Counted from the stretch's first letter, positions 9,537 to 19,172 are shown. The stretch: DNA of 64,000 nt from Thiohalophilus thiocyanatoxydans (GCF_004366735.1 NZ_SOQX01000006.1:1-64000), one strand, 5' to 3'. The notes: a model not told the origin generated them from the sequence alone. Numbers and translations: made by a program.

Positions 9537-11213
9537 CTAACGTTGTTTCGCCGCCCACTCGGGATGGATCCACACCGGTATCTGCGCCGGCGGCAACGGT
9601 TTGCGCCCGGCAATAAGATCAGAGACTTTTTCCGCGATCATAATGGTAGGGGCGTTCAGGTTGCCGCTGACAATGTCCGGCATGATTGACGCATCCACGA
9701 CGTTTAACCCTTCCACACCGTACACGGCGGTCGAACCGTCCACGACTGCCTGCGGACCCGATCCCATCGCACAGGTGCACGAGGGATGGTAGGCACTTTC
9801 CACCTGGCTGGCGATAAACTCATCGAGTTCGCGATCGCTGTTAACTTTCGACCCTGGCGCGATCTCGCCGCCCCGGTACGCTGCCAGTGCATTTTGTTCG
9901 AACAGCTCGCGCGTGAGGCGGATGCCGGCACGCATCTCGGTCCAGTCATCCTCATGCGTCATATATTGGGGATCGATGATGGGCGCATGGGATGGATCGT
10001 TCGAGCGTAGTCGCACCGTGCCCCTCGATTTCGAGCGCATGGGCCCCACGTGGGCCTGAAAGCCGTGTCCTTTGATCGGGCTCTTGCCATCGTAGCGGAT
10101 GGCCATGGGCAGGAAATGATATTGCAGGTCCGGATGTTCGATACCCGCGCGGGATCGAATGAAACCACCGGCCTCGAAGTGATTGGTCGCGCCGTGGCCT
10201 GTGTGAAGCAGATACCACTGCAGCCCGATCCGGGCCTGGTTCCACGGTTTTAACGCAGGGTACAACGATACGCTCCGGGTACAACGCTGCTGGATATAGA
10301 GCTCCAGGTGATCCTGCAGATTACTTCCCACCCCCGGCAGATCGGCCCGAACCGCGATCCCGTGGTCGCGCAAATGCGCCGCCGGGCCGATGCCCGAGAG
10401 CATCAGCAGCTGCGGTGAATTGATGGCGCCGGCCGCCAGGATCACCCGGCGATTGGCGCGCGCCGTATAAACCTGGCCACGCCGCGAGAAGACCACGCCC
10501 GTGGCGCGCCTGCCGTCGAAAACAACCTGATGGGTACGGGCCCGCGTATAGACGTCGAGGTTGCCGCGCTCGCCCAGCACCGGGTCGAGGTAGGCCCGCG
10601 CCGCGCTGGCGCGAATTCCATTGTGCACGGTCATCTGCATCGGGCCGAAACCTTCCTGACGATAGCCGTTCATATCCGGCGTGTAACCATAGCCGGCCTG
10701 TTGACCGGCTTCGATGAACGCCTGATACAAGGGCGACCAACCTTGCCCGGTGGTCACGTACAGCGGGCCGTCGCCACCGTGATAGTCGTCCGCCCCCTGA
10801 TCCCGGGTCTCGGCACGGCGAAAGTAGGGCAGACAGTGTTGATAAGACCAATGGCTGAGTGCCGGGTCCTGTGCCCAACGGTCGTAATCGAGGGCATGGC
10901 CGCGAATGTAAACCAGGCCGTTGATCGCGGAACTGCCACCCACAACCAGGCCCCGCGGGCAGTGCAGCCGACGGTTGGACAGACGGGGCTGTTCGGTGGT
11001 TTGATAACCCCAGTCGTAAGTTGAGGTATTCATGGGGTAGGAAAAGGCGGCCGGCATATGAATGCGCCAGTCCCAGCGCGGAGCACGCCCACCGGCCTCC
11101 AGCAGCAACACCCGGCAATCGCGGTCCTCGCTCAGCCGCCGCGCCAGAACACATCCGGCCGAGCCTGCGCCGACGATAATAAAATCCCACTCCTTATCGA
11201 GTGTCTGTGACAC
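9537..11213 (-). CDS. betA: choline dehydrogenase (GMC oxidoreductase)
   Basis: A 558-residue GMC-family flavoprotein that oxidises choline to betaine aldehyde, usually membrane-associated and feeding the quinone pool. The FAD loop is DFIIVGAGSAGCVLA, followed by LLLEAGG. GMC signature 1 (GLVVGGSSAINGLVYIRG) and signature 2 (AAGAINSPQLLMLSGIG) are present, as is the active-site HPSCTCAMG. The start is GTG with AAGGA nine bases before it, giving MSQTLDKEWDF. The gene lies 24 bases after betB on the same strand, so the two are cotranscribed. No betI repressor gene is nearby. Confidence 0.92.
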   Translation of the reverse strand: MSQTLDKEWDFIIVGAGSAGCVLARRLSEDRDCRVLLLEAGGRAPRWDWRIHMPAAFSYPMNTSTYDWGYQTTEQPRLSNRRLHCPRGLVVGGSSAINGLVYIRGHALDYDRWAQDPALSHWSYQHCLPYFRRAETRDQGADDYHGGDGPLYVTTGQGWSPLYQAFIEAGQQAGYGYTPDMNGYRQEGFGPMQMTVHNGIRASAARAYLDPVLGERGNLDVYTRARTHQVVFDGRRATGVVFSRRGQVYTARANRRVILAAGAINSPQLLMLSGIGPAAHLRDHGIAVRADLPGVGSNLQDHLELYIQQRCTRSVSLYPALKPWNQARIGLQWYLLHTGHGATNHFEAGGFIRSRAGIEHPDLQYHFLPMAIRYDGKSPIKGHGFQAHVGPMRSKSRGTVRLRSNDPSHAPIIDPQYMTHEDDWTEMRAGIRLTRELFEQNALAAYRGGEIAPGSKVNSDRELDEFIASQVESAYHPSCTCAMGSGPQAVVDGSTAVYGVEGLNVVDASIMPDIVSGNLNAPTIMIAEKVSDLIAGRKPLPPAQIPVWIHPEWAAKQR

Positions 11214-11237
11214 TATAAGAGTCCTTTCGCCACGAGA

Positions 11238-12701
11238 TCAGTCATACGGGCAATCCACACCCTGCAGTTCGACGTGAACGCTTTTTCGCTGGGTGTAGAA
11301 ATCGATGACGGCCCAGCCGTTCTCGCGGCCCAGCCCCGAGGCTTTGATGCCGCCGAAGGGCATTTCAATGGGTGTGACGTTGTAGTTGTTGATCCAGCAA
11401 ACGCCCGCTTGCAGCGCCGCCGCCATGCGGTGACCGCGGCTCAGATCGCGGGTAAACACGCCCGCCGCCAGCCCGTAATCGGTATCATTGGCACGTCGAA
11501 GGACCTCATCCTCATCATCGAAGGTCAGCACGGACATCACCGGGCCAAAGATCTCTTCCCTGACAATCTCCATGTCGTCGGTACAATCGGCGAACACAGT
11601 AGGCAGCACATAGTTACCGCGTGCCAGTTCACCTTCGACGGCGCGTTCCCCGCCACAGATCACACGGGCGCCGGCCTGTTTGCCGGATTCGATGTAAGCG
11701 AGAACTTTTTCCATGTGATCGCTCGATACCAGCGGACCCACCTGCGTCGCGGTATCCAGTGGATCACCCAGCCTGAGCTTTTGGGTCCGCGTGGCAAGTT
11801 GATCCAGGAAGGCGTTCTTCAGCGAGGTGTGGACGAATACCCGGGTGCCGTTGGTGCAGACTTCGCCCTGGCTGTAAAAGTTGGCCATCATGGCGCCGGA
11901 TACCGCTTCGTTCAGGTCGGCGTCATCGAAGATGATCAGGGGTGACTTACCGCCCAGCTCGACGGTCACGTGTTTCAGGGTCGTGGCCGCGTCCGCCATT
12001 ACCAGTTTGCCCGTTGGCACGGATCCGGTCAGCGAAACCTTGCCGATACCGGGATGGTGGGTGAGTGCCTGGCCGGCTTCGGTCATTCCCGTAACCACGT
12101 TGAACAGACCGTCGGGCAGGCCGGCCTCGCGATAGACCTGCGCCAGGACCAGGGCCGATAGCGGGGTCAAATGCGCCGGTTTAAAGATCATGGCGTTGCC
12201 ACAGGCCAGCGCCGGGGCGGATTTCCAGCAGGCGATCTGCAACGGGTAGTTCCATGCGCCGATACCGGCGCAGACACCGATAGGTTCGCGCCGCGTGTAG
12301 ACGAAGGCCCGTTCCAGATCCACATACTCGCCGGTAATACCGGCGGCGATACCGGCGAAGAACTCAATGCAGTCCGCGCCGGAACCCACGTCGGCGGTTG
12401 GTGTTTCCTGAATCGGTCGACCGGTGTCAAAACTCTCCAGGCGGGCAATCTCCTCCGTACGCTCGCGCAGGATAGCCGCCGCGCGATGCAGCACCCGGCC
12501 CCGTTCGGCGCCCGTGCGTTTCGCCCATTCGCGTTGGGCGATTCGCGCGGCCTCCACCGCCTTGTTGACATCGGCTTCTGCGCCCAGCGCGATTTCGCAA
12601 ATCGGCTCGCCATTGGCCGGGTTGTAATCGGTAAAGGTAGCGCCGGTCCGGGCATCCACCAGTTCGCCATTGATAAACAGTTTTTGGTCGTCCACGTGCA
12701 T
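11238..12701 (-). CDS. betB: betaine aldehyde dehydrogenase
   Basis: A 487-residue aldehyde dehydrogenase that turns betaine aldehyde into glycine betaine with NAD(P). The expected landmarks are in order: NYPLQIACWKSAPALACGN, the NAD-binding LTGSVPTGK, the general-base glutamate in VTVELGGKSP and the nucleophilic cysteine in SQGEVCTNGTRVF. The C-terminal PFGGIKASGLGRENG is typical of BetB. The start ATG has a TAGGAG site. It heads the betB-betA pair and completes the choline-to-betaine pathway. Confidence 0.93.
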   Translation of the reverse strand: MHVDDQKLFINGELVDARTGATFTDYNPANGEPICEIALGAEADVNKAVEAARIAQREWAKRTGAERGRVLHRAAAILRERTEEIARLESFDTGRPIQETPTADVGSGADCIEFFAGIAAGITGEYVDLERAFVYTRREPIGVCAGIGAWNYPLQIACWKSAPALACGNAMIFKPAHLTPLSALVLAQVYREAGLPDGLFNVVTGMTEAGQALTHHPGIGKVSLTGSVPTGKLVMADAATTLKHVTVELGGKSPLIIFDDADLNEAVSGAMMANFYSQGEVCTNGTRVFVHTSLKNAFLDQLATRTQKLRLGDPLDTATQVGPLVSSDHMEKVLAYIESGKQAGARVICGGERAVEGELARGNYVLPTVFADCTDDMEIVREEIFGPVMSVLTFDDEDEVLRRANDTDYGLAAGVFTRDLSRGHRMAAALQAGVCWINNYNVTPIEMPFGGIKASGLGRENGWAVIDFYTQRKSVHVELQGVDCPYD

Positions 12702-12808
12702 CGATTGGGTTCTCCTACGGCGACTGTTTCAGGATCGTGGCCCGGAGGGAGGCTCTGTTCGACTCCCGCCAGATCATGACCGGCATCCATATCTCGTTCG
12801 ATTTGTGT

Positions 12809-13645
12809 TCACCACAGGGCACCCGCCGATACAGTAATGTCCTGACCGGTAATTCCAAGCGCCTCATCGCGGCACAAGAAAGCCGCCAGCGCACCGATCT
12901 CGTGTGGCTGAATCAGGCGTTTTTGCGGGGTACTGACCCTTTGTTCCTCGATATAGTCTGCGCTCTGGCGTTGAAGTTGCTTTTCGGCAATGTCGCTTAG
13001 CCATTCGCGTCCGAAATCGGTTTCCACCCACCCGGGGCTGATACTGTTGCAGGTCACATGGGCTGGCGCGCCTTCCTGTGCCACCGCGCGGGTCAAACCG
13101 GTCACCCCCGCCTTTGAGGCGCAATAAGCGGCCGAGGTTGCCGCCCCGACGGAGGCGGCGGTTGAGGCGATGTTGATAATGCGGCCCCATCGACGTTCGA
13201 TCATTCCCGGCAACACTTCGCGTGTCATGCGAAAGATCCCATTCAGATTGACATCAAGGACCTTGTTCCATAGCGCATCGGGGTGGCCTGAAACGGTATG
13301 CTCAACGGTCATCCCCGCCGCGTTGGCGAGGATGTCCACCTTGCCGAAGGTGTTCACGGCTGTCTGGACAATGTTTCTGACCGATTCCGGCTCACAAACG
13401 TCCAGAGCGATAGCAACCGCCTGAACTCCGCAACGCGCGATCTCGGAACGTGTCTTTTCCAGTGCCTCTTCACCCGGTCGATATACCAGCTCCCCCTCAA
13501 TCGTTGAACCTGGCGCCCCTGATAACAGTGAGCCGATGACAACGTCGGCACCGGCTTCTGCCAGTGCAAGAGCCATGGCACGGCCCATGCCCGACGCGCC
13601 GCCGGTAACGATGGCAATACGTCCTTCAAGGAATCGTTCGCTCAT
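12809..13645 (-). CDS. short-chain dehydrogenase/reductase
   Basis: A 278-residue SDR. The cofactor loop is TGGASGMG near the N-terminus, NAAG (LANAAGMTVEH) follows, the catalytic Ser lies in NIASTAAS and the catalytic Tyr-Lys in AAYCASKAG; the C-terminal end is GQDITVSAG. The fold and catalytic set are complete, but the substrate is not readable. It is about 30 residues longer than classical SDRs because of an insert after the second strand (around residues 40-58). It precedes betB by about 108 bases on the same strand and may share its promoter, so a role in carnitine or choline-derived substrates is possible but only inferred. Confidence 0.75.
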   Translation of the reverse strand: MSERFLEGRIAIVTGGASGMGRAMALALAEAGADVVIGSLLSGAPGSTIEGELVYRPGEEALEKTRSEIARCGVQAVAIALDVCEPESVRNIVQTAVNTFGKVDILANAAGMTVEHTVSGHPDALWNKVLDVNLNGIFRMTREVLPGMIERRWGRIINIASTAASVGAATSAAYCASKAGVTGLTRAVAQEGAPAHVTCNSISPGWVETDFGREWLSDIAEKQLQRQSADYIEEQRVSTPQKRLIQPHEIGALAAFLCRDEALGITGQDITVSAGALW

Positions 13646-14122
13646 TGAGATGTTCCCACTTTGTCGCCTTTAAAGATTTACCGCAAGGAGGCTGGGGAAC
13701 CCGGTCGGGTGCCGGTAACCCATCTTTCCCTGATGGTGATCAGAACACAAACGTATTGGACGGGTCGTTCTTTAAAGATATGCCGCACAATCGTTTCTCA
13801 TACCAGACACGATTGCGTGGCTGGAACGTAGCCGGAAACGAAAACCGGTTACTTGTGAAGTATAGTCGTCGGCAGATCAATAACAAGCGCTTTGCATACA
13901 TAAAAAATTTATGGCTAAAAATGGTGAGTTTTTATGTCGATAATGATTATTTTTTATGTGAGTAAGATTTTCTTTAAAACGATTGCAATAAATTTATAAA
14001 GCGACGATTATCCCAGAGTACCTACCGGCCGCAGCGACTTCGCGCCTTGTTTTTTGGACGTGCTTGCCAATGTTACGGCCATTCACCTGTTACTAAGGGA
14101 ACTTGTTTTCGGGAGATGAGCT
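13646..14122. other. 477-base divergent intergenic region
   Basis: It separates the minus-strand SDR/bet genes from the plus-strand TorF-type porin. A 106-codon open frame starting at 13645 has no recognisable domain and is judged chance. From about 13880 to 14005 the DNA is very AT-rich and likely holds the promoters. GATAATGATTAT at 13939-13950 resembles half of a Fur box. No BetI-type operator could be identified by eye. Confidence 0.4.
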
Positions 14123-14869
14123 ATGAATAGTAAAATGTGTTCTGTTGCCTTGGCCTCGCTTTTTACCGTGACAATGCCGCAATACGGATGGGCGCAAGAC
14201 CAGGAAGGGGAGTTGTTTGGCGGGGCGTTGAGTGGCAACGTCATGTTCAGTTCCGATTACGTGTTTCGCGGTATTACTCAAACCAGCAACCTGCCGCAGA
14301 TCCAGGGCGACCTTGCCTGGAGCCACAGTAGTGGGATGTACGCGGGAATCTGGGCGTCCAACACGAATTTCGGTGGCGGGGATGCGAGCATGGAGTTTGA
14401 CCCGTTCATCGGTTTCAGTCGCGGTATTGCAGATACCGGTCTTAGTTATGACATCGGTTACTGGTCTTACAATTACCCCGGTGGAGATGAACTCAACTAC
14501 TGGGAAATCTATGGCATATTGAGCCATCAAACCGGTCCACTGGGATTGAGCGGCAGCGTTTGGTACGCCGACAATTACTTTGGTGATGACTTTTTTGATG
14601 ATGTGTCCAGCCTTGCCTATGACGCCACGGTTTCCTATCAGATGACCGACAAATGGTCGGTCTCGGCGCGTGTGGGTCAACAGACCTTCGATGAAACCGC
14701 GGGGCTTGCGGATCAGGACTATCTCTACTACGACGTCGGGGCATCCATGGCCTGGCAAGATTACACCCTCGGGTTACGTTGGCATGACACCGACGGTGTG
14801 GAGCCGGACCTCGCTACCGAATCAGATAGCGACGGGAGTCTGGTGTTCAGTCTTACGCGCAGTTTCTAA
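14123..14869 (+). CDS. TorF-family putative outer-membrane porin (Gcw_chp family)
   Basis: A 248-residue secreted beta-barrel protein. The signal peptide ends near YGWAQ (about residue 25). The family hallmark SGNVMFSSDYVFRGITQTS follows, then alternating aromatic strands, and the chain ends in a terminal phenylalanine (LVFSLTRSF) as expected for BAM-assembled proteins. The start ATG has GGGAG eight bases upstream. It lies 136 bases before the second betaine transporter operon on the same strand, which suggests it may let osmoprotectants through the outer membrane; this is inference. Confidence 0.8.
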   Translation: MNSKMCSVALASLFTVTMPQYGWAQDQEGELFGGALSGNVMFSSDYVFRGITQTSNLPQIQGDLAWSHSSGMYAGIWASNTNFGGGDASMEFDPFIGFSRGIADTGLSYDIGYWSYNYPGGDELNYWEIYGILSHQTGPLGLSGSVWYADNYFGDDFFDDVSSLAYDATVSYQMTDKWSVSARVGQQTFDETAGLADQDYLYYDVGASMAWQDYTLGLRWHDTDGVEPDLATESDSDGSLVFSLTRSF

Positions 14870-15005
14870 CTCGAGTTTTGTTCGGGTTGCGTGTCGTTTA
14901 CGTACTTCGGCCTGTAAGGGTGGCGGGTTCGATCCTTCCTGGACGTACGGGATGATCGCTGGCCTGTTCGAGCGTTGATTTGCCAAAGACATTGGCAGGG
15001 GCACC

Positions 15006-15893
15006 ATGATCAAACCGACAATGATTAACGGGGCGGTAAAGGCGATATTATTGCTGTTGGTGCTATTCGCCGCGCCGGGCGTCTATGCCGAAAAACCCAT
15101 TCGGATCGGCTGGACCGCCTGGTCTTCGACCGAGGCGGTCATGAATATCGCGCGCGAAGTTCTCGAAGGGAAGATGGGGTACACGGTCGAACCCGTCATG
15201 GCCGACATCGGGATTCAATATCAGGGTGTGGCGCGTGGCGATATCGATGTCATGCTGATGGCCTGGTTGCCGGTAACCCACAAACCGTACTGGGATCGCT
15301 TTGCCGGTGAGCTGGTCGACCTGGGCCCCATCTACCTCGGGGCACGGCTGGGCTGGGCGGTACCCGGTTACATTCCAAAGACGGAACTGCGTTCCATCGA
15401 GGACCTGGCCAAACCCGAAGTTGTGCGCAAATTGCGGGGCGAGATTCAGGGCATTGACCCGGGTTCGGGGCTGATGCAGGCCTCGGAGGCGGCGTTGGAG
15501 GCGTACGGCCTTGACGATTACAAACTGATCTCGGCCAGTGGAGCGGGCATGACCGCCGCCTTGCAGCGAGCCGCGCGCAGTGAGCAGTGGATCGTCGTCA
15601 CCGCCTGGAACCCGCATTGGATGTTCGCCCGTTGGGAGCTGCGTTATCTGGAGGATCCTAGGGGCGTATTGGGCGGCAAGGAACGTGTGCATGCCCTGGT
15701 CCGACCCGGTTTCTATCAGGACTATCCCGATGAAGTGACCGGTTTCCTGACCCGATTCCATCTGCCTCTGGAGGATGTGGAAACGGTCATGCTGGAGGCG
15801 AGTGACTCCTCTTACGAGGAAGCGGCTGAAAAGTACGTACGCACTCATCCTCGACAGGTTCGGTACTGGGTTAGCGGTACGTTTGTGGATTAG
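15006..15893 (+). CDS. glycine betaine/proline-type ABC transporter, substrate-binding protein (copy 2)
   Basis: A 295-residue OpuAC-family binding protein with a cleavable signal peptide (hydrophobic segment ending VYAE, about residue 29). The mature domain starts RIGWTAWSSTEAV and shares DIGIQYQGVARGDIDVMLM, GIDPGSGLMQASE and VVTAWNPHWMF with copy 1 at 1413. It is the first gene of this operon, whereas copy 1 is the last gene of its own. The ATPase gene starts 23 bases after its stop. Confidence 0.9.
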   Translation: MIKPTMINGAVKAILLLLVLFAAPGVYAEKPIRIGWTAWSSTEAVMNIAREVLEGKMGYTVEPVMADIGIQYQGVARGDIDVMLMAWLPVTHKPYWDRFAGELVDLGPIYLGARLGWAVPGYIPKTELRSIEDLAKPEVVRKLRGEIQGIDPGSGLMQASEAALEAYGLDDYKLISASGAGMTAALQRAARSEQWIVVTAWNPHWMFARWELRYLEDPRGVLGGKERVHALVRPGFYQDYPDEVTGFLTRFHLPLEDVETVMLEASDSSYEEAAEKYVRTHPRQVRYWVSGTFVD

Positions 15894-15916
15894 CCGGCTG
15901 CGAAGGGAGAAATTAT

Positions 15917-17098
15917 ATGACTGACAAGATTGTTGTCGAAAATCTGTACAAAATCTTCGGACCCACTCCGAAAGATGCTCTTGAGTTGATTCAGCAGGGC
16001 CTGAACAAGGATGAGATCTTCGAACGCACCGGCAACACCATTGGCGTGCAGGATGCCAGCTTCACTATAAAAGAGGGTGAAATCTTTGTGGTAATGGGCC
16101 TTTCCGGATCCGGGAAGTCGACGCTGTTGCGCATGCTCAATCGCCTCATCGAGCCTACCTCCGGAAGCGTGCGTATTGATGGACACGATGTGACCCACAT
16201 GTCGACCAAGGAACTGGTCGCGTTGCGCCGCAAGGATATGGCCATGGTATTTCAGACCTTCGCCCTTCTGCCCCATCGCAGCGTCCTGCAGAATGCCGCT
16301 TTCGGCCTGGAAATCGCCGGTAATGACAAGAGTGAAAGCGAGGACCGCGCACTGAAGGCGCTGGACCTTGTCGGTCTTAAAGCCAATGCCAACAGCTTCC
16401 CGGACGAGCTTTCCGGGGGGATGCAGCAGCGCGTGGGCCTGGCCCGCGCCCTGGCGGCAGAGCCCTCGGTCATGTTGATGGACGAAGCCTTTTCCGCACT
16501 GGACCCCCTGATACGTACGCAGATGCAGGATGAACTGCTGGAGTTGCAGGAGCACAGCGAGCGAACCGTGGTGTTTATCACGCACGACCTGAACGAAGCC
16601 ATGCGTGTGGGTGACCGCATCGCCATGATGGAAGGCGGGCGTATTCTGCAAGTCGGCACCGGCCGGGAGATCCTGCGCGAACCGGCCAATGAATACGTCG
16701 AGGCGTTTTTTCGTGATGTGGATATCACGGGCATCTTTATCGCGGGCGACATCGCCGAGGATGCCACAATGACATTCGCGCCCGATGAAGCGGCGGACAA
16801 GGCCCTCAAAGCACTTCAGGACCGCGAGCAGCCATTCGGGTATGTCCTCGCGAAGGATCGTTTCCACGGTGTTGTTTCTCAGGACTCACTGAAACACGCC
16901 CTGGAAAACAACAAGGGTGGGTTGTCGGATGCGTATTTGAATGGCCGGCCCCCATTGAAAGCACAAATGACCTTGCGGGAGATTCTGGAACCCGTGGCCA
17001 ACGCCGGCTATCCCCTGCCGGTAGTAGGTCGTCGCCAGCGCTTCTACGGCGTTATCAGCAGAAGCACATTACTGGAAGCATTACGTAAGGAGGACTGA
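15917..17098 (+). CDS. glycine betaine/proline-type ABC transporter, ATPase with CBS domains (copy 2)
   Basis: A 393-residue ATPase, the same length as copy 1 and easily aligned along its whole length. Walker A is GLSGSGKST, the signature LSGGMQQR, Walker B VMLMDEAFSALDP, and the switch histidine is in FITHDLNEA. Two CBS motifs follow from about residue 270 and diverge more than the nucleotide-binding domain, so the two transporters may respond to different ionic conditions. A GGGAG ribosome-binding site precedes the ATG. The permease gene starts 3 bases after its stop. Confidence 0.93.
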   Translation: MTDKIVVENLYKIFGPTPKDALELIQQGLNKDEIFERTGNTIGVQDASFTIKEGEIFVVMGLSGSGKSTLLRMLNRLIEPTSGSVRIDGHDVTHMSTKELVALRRKDMAMVFQTFALLPHRSVLQNAAFGLEIAGNDKSESEDRALKALDLVGLKANANSFPDELSGGMQQRVGLARALAAEPSVMLMDEAFSALDPLIRTQMQDELLELQEHSERTVVFITHDLNEAMRVGDRIAMMEGGRILQVGTGREILREPANEYVEAFFRDVDITGIFIAGDIAEDATMTFAPDEAADKALKALQDREQPFGYVLAKDRFHGVVSQDSLKHALENNKGGLSDAYLNGRPPLKAQMTLREILEPVANAGYPLPVVGRRQRFYGVISRSTLLEALRKED

Positions 17099-17101
17099 GC
17101 C

Positions 17102-18019
17102 ATGGACTACCGGATACCCGTAGGCGATTGGATCGAAGCCGCCGTTGAATTCCTTCTGAACACGATTCAGCCGTTTTTCGATGGTGTCACATTGGTTGTG
17201 GGATGGTTGGTTGATCAGTTGGAATCCGGAATGCTCGGCATCCCGGAATGGTTATTTATCGCAATCATCGCGTTGTTGGGATTATGGCGCGTGGGCTGGC
17301 GCTTTACGTTGTTTGCCGTTATCTCCATGGGGCTGGTTATCGGCATGGGCCTGTGGGCGGAAACCGTGGTCACGGTTGCATTGGTCATCGCTGCCTCGGT
17401 TGTCGCGCTGGCCATCGGCATTCCCATGGGCATACTGGCGGCCAAGAGTGATATTGCACTGGCGATCATTCGCCCGGTGCTCGATCTTATGCAGACCATG
17501 CCGCCGTTTGTGTACCTGATTCCTGCGGCTATGTTTTTTGGCCTGGGCAAGGTTCCGGGCACCATTGCGACAATCATCTTCGCCATGCCGCCGGCGGTGC
17601 GCCTGACCAATCTGGGAATTCGTCAGGTGGGCAGGGAAATGGTCGAGGCCGGTCTGGCGTTTGGTTGCACCCGTGGTCAGCTATTGGCCAAGGTGCAGAT
17701 CCCCGTGGCGATGCCCTCGATCATGGCCGGTGTCAACCAGGTCATTATGCTCGCCCTGTCGATGGTCGTTATCGCTTCCATGATCGGCGCGGGAGGCCTC
17801 GGTAATGTCGTTTTACGCGGTATTCAACGCCTGGATATCGGACTCGGTTTCGAAGGCGGCCTGGGGGTTGTGATCGCGGCCATTATCCTTGACCGGCTTA
17901 CCCAGACCTTCGGTCATCACCGCAAGCAGGCGGGCGTGCTGGAGCGACTCAAGGGAGCGGCGCAGTGGTTTACACGTGGCTCGGGCGAAACGAAAGACAA
18001 ACCAGCACAACATAAATAA
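17102..18019 (+). CDS. glycine betaine/proline-type ABC transporter, permease (copy 2)
   Basis: A 305-residue ProW-like inner-membrane protein with a short amphipathic start, several transmembrane segments, the DLMQTMPPFVYLIPAAMFF hallmark and the ATPase-docking loop MVEAGLAFGCTRGQLLAKVQ. It has a clear GGAGG site. It closes the binding-protein/ATPase/permease operon. About 116 bases after its stop the cassette array begins, and no terminator was recognised in between. Confidence 0.92.
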   Translation: MDYRIPVGDWIEAAVEFLLNTIQPFFDGVTLVVGWLVDQLESGMLGIPEWLFIAIIALLGLWRVGWRFTLFAVISMGLVIGMGLWAETVVTVALVIAASVVALAIGIPMGILAAKSDIALAIIRPVLDLMQTMPPFVYLIPAAMFFGLGKVPGTIATIIFAMPPAVRLTNLGIRQVGREMVEAGLAFGCTRGQLLAKVQIPVAMPSIMAGVNQVIMLALSMVVIASMIGAGGLGNVVLRGIQRLDIGLGFEGGLGVVIAAIILDRLTQTFGHHRKQAGVLERLKGAAQWFTRGSGETKDKPAQHK

Positions 18020-18135
18020 ATACAAGACTTTCTGGCCCTGGTCGCATAGTAAGCTTCGAGAAGCCGGGATGGTTCCTTGAATCATGTATGCTGAGTTCGA
18101 GTATTGTTGTCTGCATTCGGCCAGAAGCGGCCATT

Positions 18136-18216
18136 CATCAACGGTCCACATAAGTGGCGCCGCGGTAGCCGCGTCCCAGCGAACGAGAGTGAGCGCACTT
18201 GATGTGGTTGTTATAC
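18136..18216 (-). repeat. attC site A
   Basis: Read on the minus strand it runs from GTATAAC to GTTGATG. The inner arms are CCACATcAAGTG and CACTTATGTGG, pairing perfectly except for the single extra c. It follows the stop of the 18221-18592 gene by 4 bases, and it is the last site of the array. Confidence 0.8.
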
Positions 18217-18220
18217 ATTC

Positions 18221-18592
18221 TTACTTATTACCTACAATCTCAAGGAGGGGCGACTTTTCTGAAGTTAGCTCTGTACCCTTTAAGTCTGGTGCAAGCCGCC
18301 TTCCGACAGAATATATTTTTTGGCACGCAACATAATGAGCCCATGGCTTGTCAGTAGGATCATAACTTCTGCATGTGGTGAGAAGGAACTGCACTTTCCT
18401 TCGACTATCAACTGGCTCTATGTCTGCCACCACCTTAACCACAAACCATACATTCTCTTCGTAATCGACATTATCGACCTGCTTAAGAAAACTGCTAACG
18501 ATATTCTCAGCTTTCGTTAGGTCTTCATCATTTACCGCAGTGGCTGAAGCTGAAAGAGTTGCTAGCAACACAAGAATACATGTACGAACCAA
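18221..18592 (-). CDS. cassette gene: small secreted hypothetical protein
   Basis: A 123-residue protein with a typical signal peptide (VRTCILVLLATLSASATA, cleavage near residue 20), then a hydrophilic domain of about 100 residues with two cysteines. I recognise no family. The start is TTG with AAGGAG ten bases before it, just after attC site B. The gene is followed at once by attC site A and is AT-richer than chromosomal neighbours, as expected of a mobile cassette. The function is unknown; export to the periplasm is inferred from the signal peptide. Confidence 0.65.
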   Translation of the reverse strand: MVRTCILVLLATLSASATAVNDEDLTKAENIVSSFLKQVDNVDYEENVWFVVKVVADIEPVDSRRKVQFLLTTCRSYDPTDKPWAHYVACQKIYSVGRRLAPDLKGTELTSEKSPLLEIVGNK

Positions 18593-18606
18593 GGCACTCT
18601 CCTTAT

Positions 18607-18663
18607 GTACAACGGTTGAGCCAAGCGGCGGGTTTCCCAGTCTGCTTGGGCGATTTGTTAGAG
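18607..18663 (-). repeat. attC site B
   Basis: Read on the minus strand it runs from CTCTAAC to GTTGTAC, 57 bases. The arms GCCcAAGCaG and CGCTTGGC pair fully once the extra c and a are looped out. The TAA of its first core box is the stop codon of the 18658-19065 gene. Confidence 0.8.
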
Positions 18664-19065
18664 CGCTTGTTTATAGGTTATAAATCGGACGCTCAGTAAA
18701 TGGGTAATACTGGCTACAGCAATGCCACTAGCAATAAGCCACCCACCTAATTCTTTCTCAAAATATACGATCACAGTTCCAGACGCAGCGCCAATTAGCG
18801 CGACTGACCACCAATATGCCATGTGCTTGTAACTTAGTAACGCATATAAAGGAGCACCGTAAAACAGAACTGCTAAAAAACCGAACGAGGCTGAATAGGC
18901 GAAACCAAGCCAGGCCGCATCAGACGGCGAAAGTATTATATTCTTTCCCTCAAGGGACCATAGGTAACTTTCAACAAACCCATATAACGCAATTAAACAG
19001 GCGCAAATAAGTAGCGCCACGAGCCCAACCACTTCGGTTTGCCATAATTTTTTACCAAAAGCCAT
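18658..19065 (-). CDS. cassette gene: hypothetical membrane protein with about four helices
   Basis: A 135-residue hydrophobic protein with roughly four transmembrane segments (around residues 12-30, 48-72, 82-102 and 106-128). No known family is recognised. Its ATG lies only 5 bases after the core box of attC site C and its stop is inside site B, so it has no room for its own promoter and must depend on read-through. The base composition matches the other cassettes. Confidence 0.65.
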   Translation of the reverse strand: MAFGKKLWQTEVVGLVALLICACLIALYGFVESYLWSLEGKNIILSPSDAAWLGFAYSASFGFLAVLFYGAPLYALLSYKHMAYWWSVALIGAASGTVIVYFEKELGGWLIASGIAVASITHLLSVRFITYKQAL

Positions 19066-19070
19066 ATGCG

Positions 19071-19172
19071 CTCTAACGATATAAGTAAGGGGCTTTTTAA
19101 AAGCGAAGCGAGAGCGCCGCTTTTAAAAAGTCCCAGCGAGTGTAACGAGCGATCTTGACTTGCTTGTTAGGT
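19071..19172 (-). repeat. attC site C
   Basis: Read on the minus strand it runs from ACCTAAC to GTTAGAG, about 102 bases. The outer arms AAGTcAAG and CTTACTT pair with one extra c. A long central imperfect hairpin (CTTTTTAAAAGCG and CGCTTTTAAAAAG) makes it a long-type site. The TAA of the first box ends the 19167-19604 gene. Confidence 0.82.

Noticed and set aside
13939-13957. Fur-box-like GATAATGATTAT
   Set aside because: Only about 13 of 19 positions match the consensus, in a very AT-rich stretch, and no iron gene is adjacent.
13645-13965. 106-codon plus-strand frame in the SDR-porin gap
   Set aside because: No ribosome-binding site, no domain, and it crosses the AT-rich promoter zone; chance frame.
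8306-14122. betI repressor gene or operator in the bet region
   Set aside because: No TetR-type protein is encoded here and no clear dyad operator was found.
14920-14945. tRNA-like T-arm, GGGTTCGATCC
   Set aside because: No acceptor stem, anticodon arm or CCA around it; a chance match.
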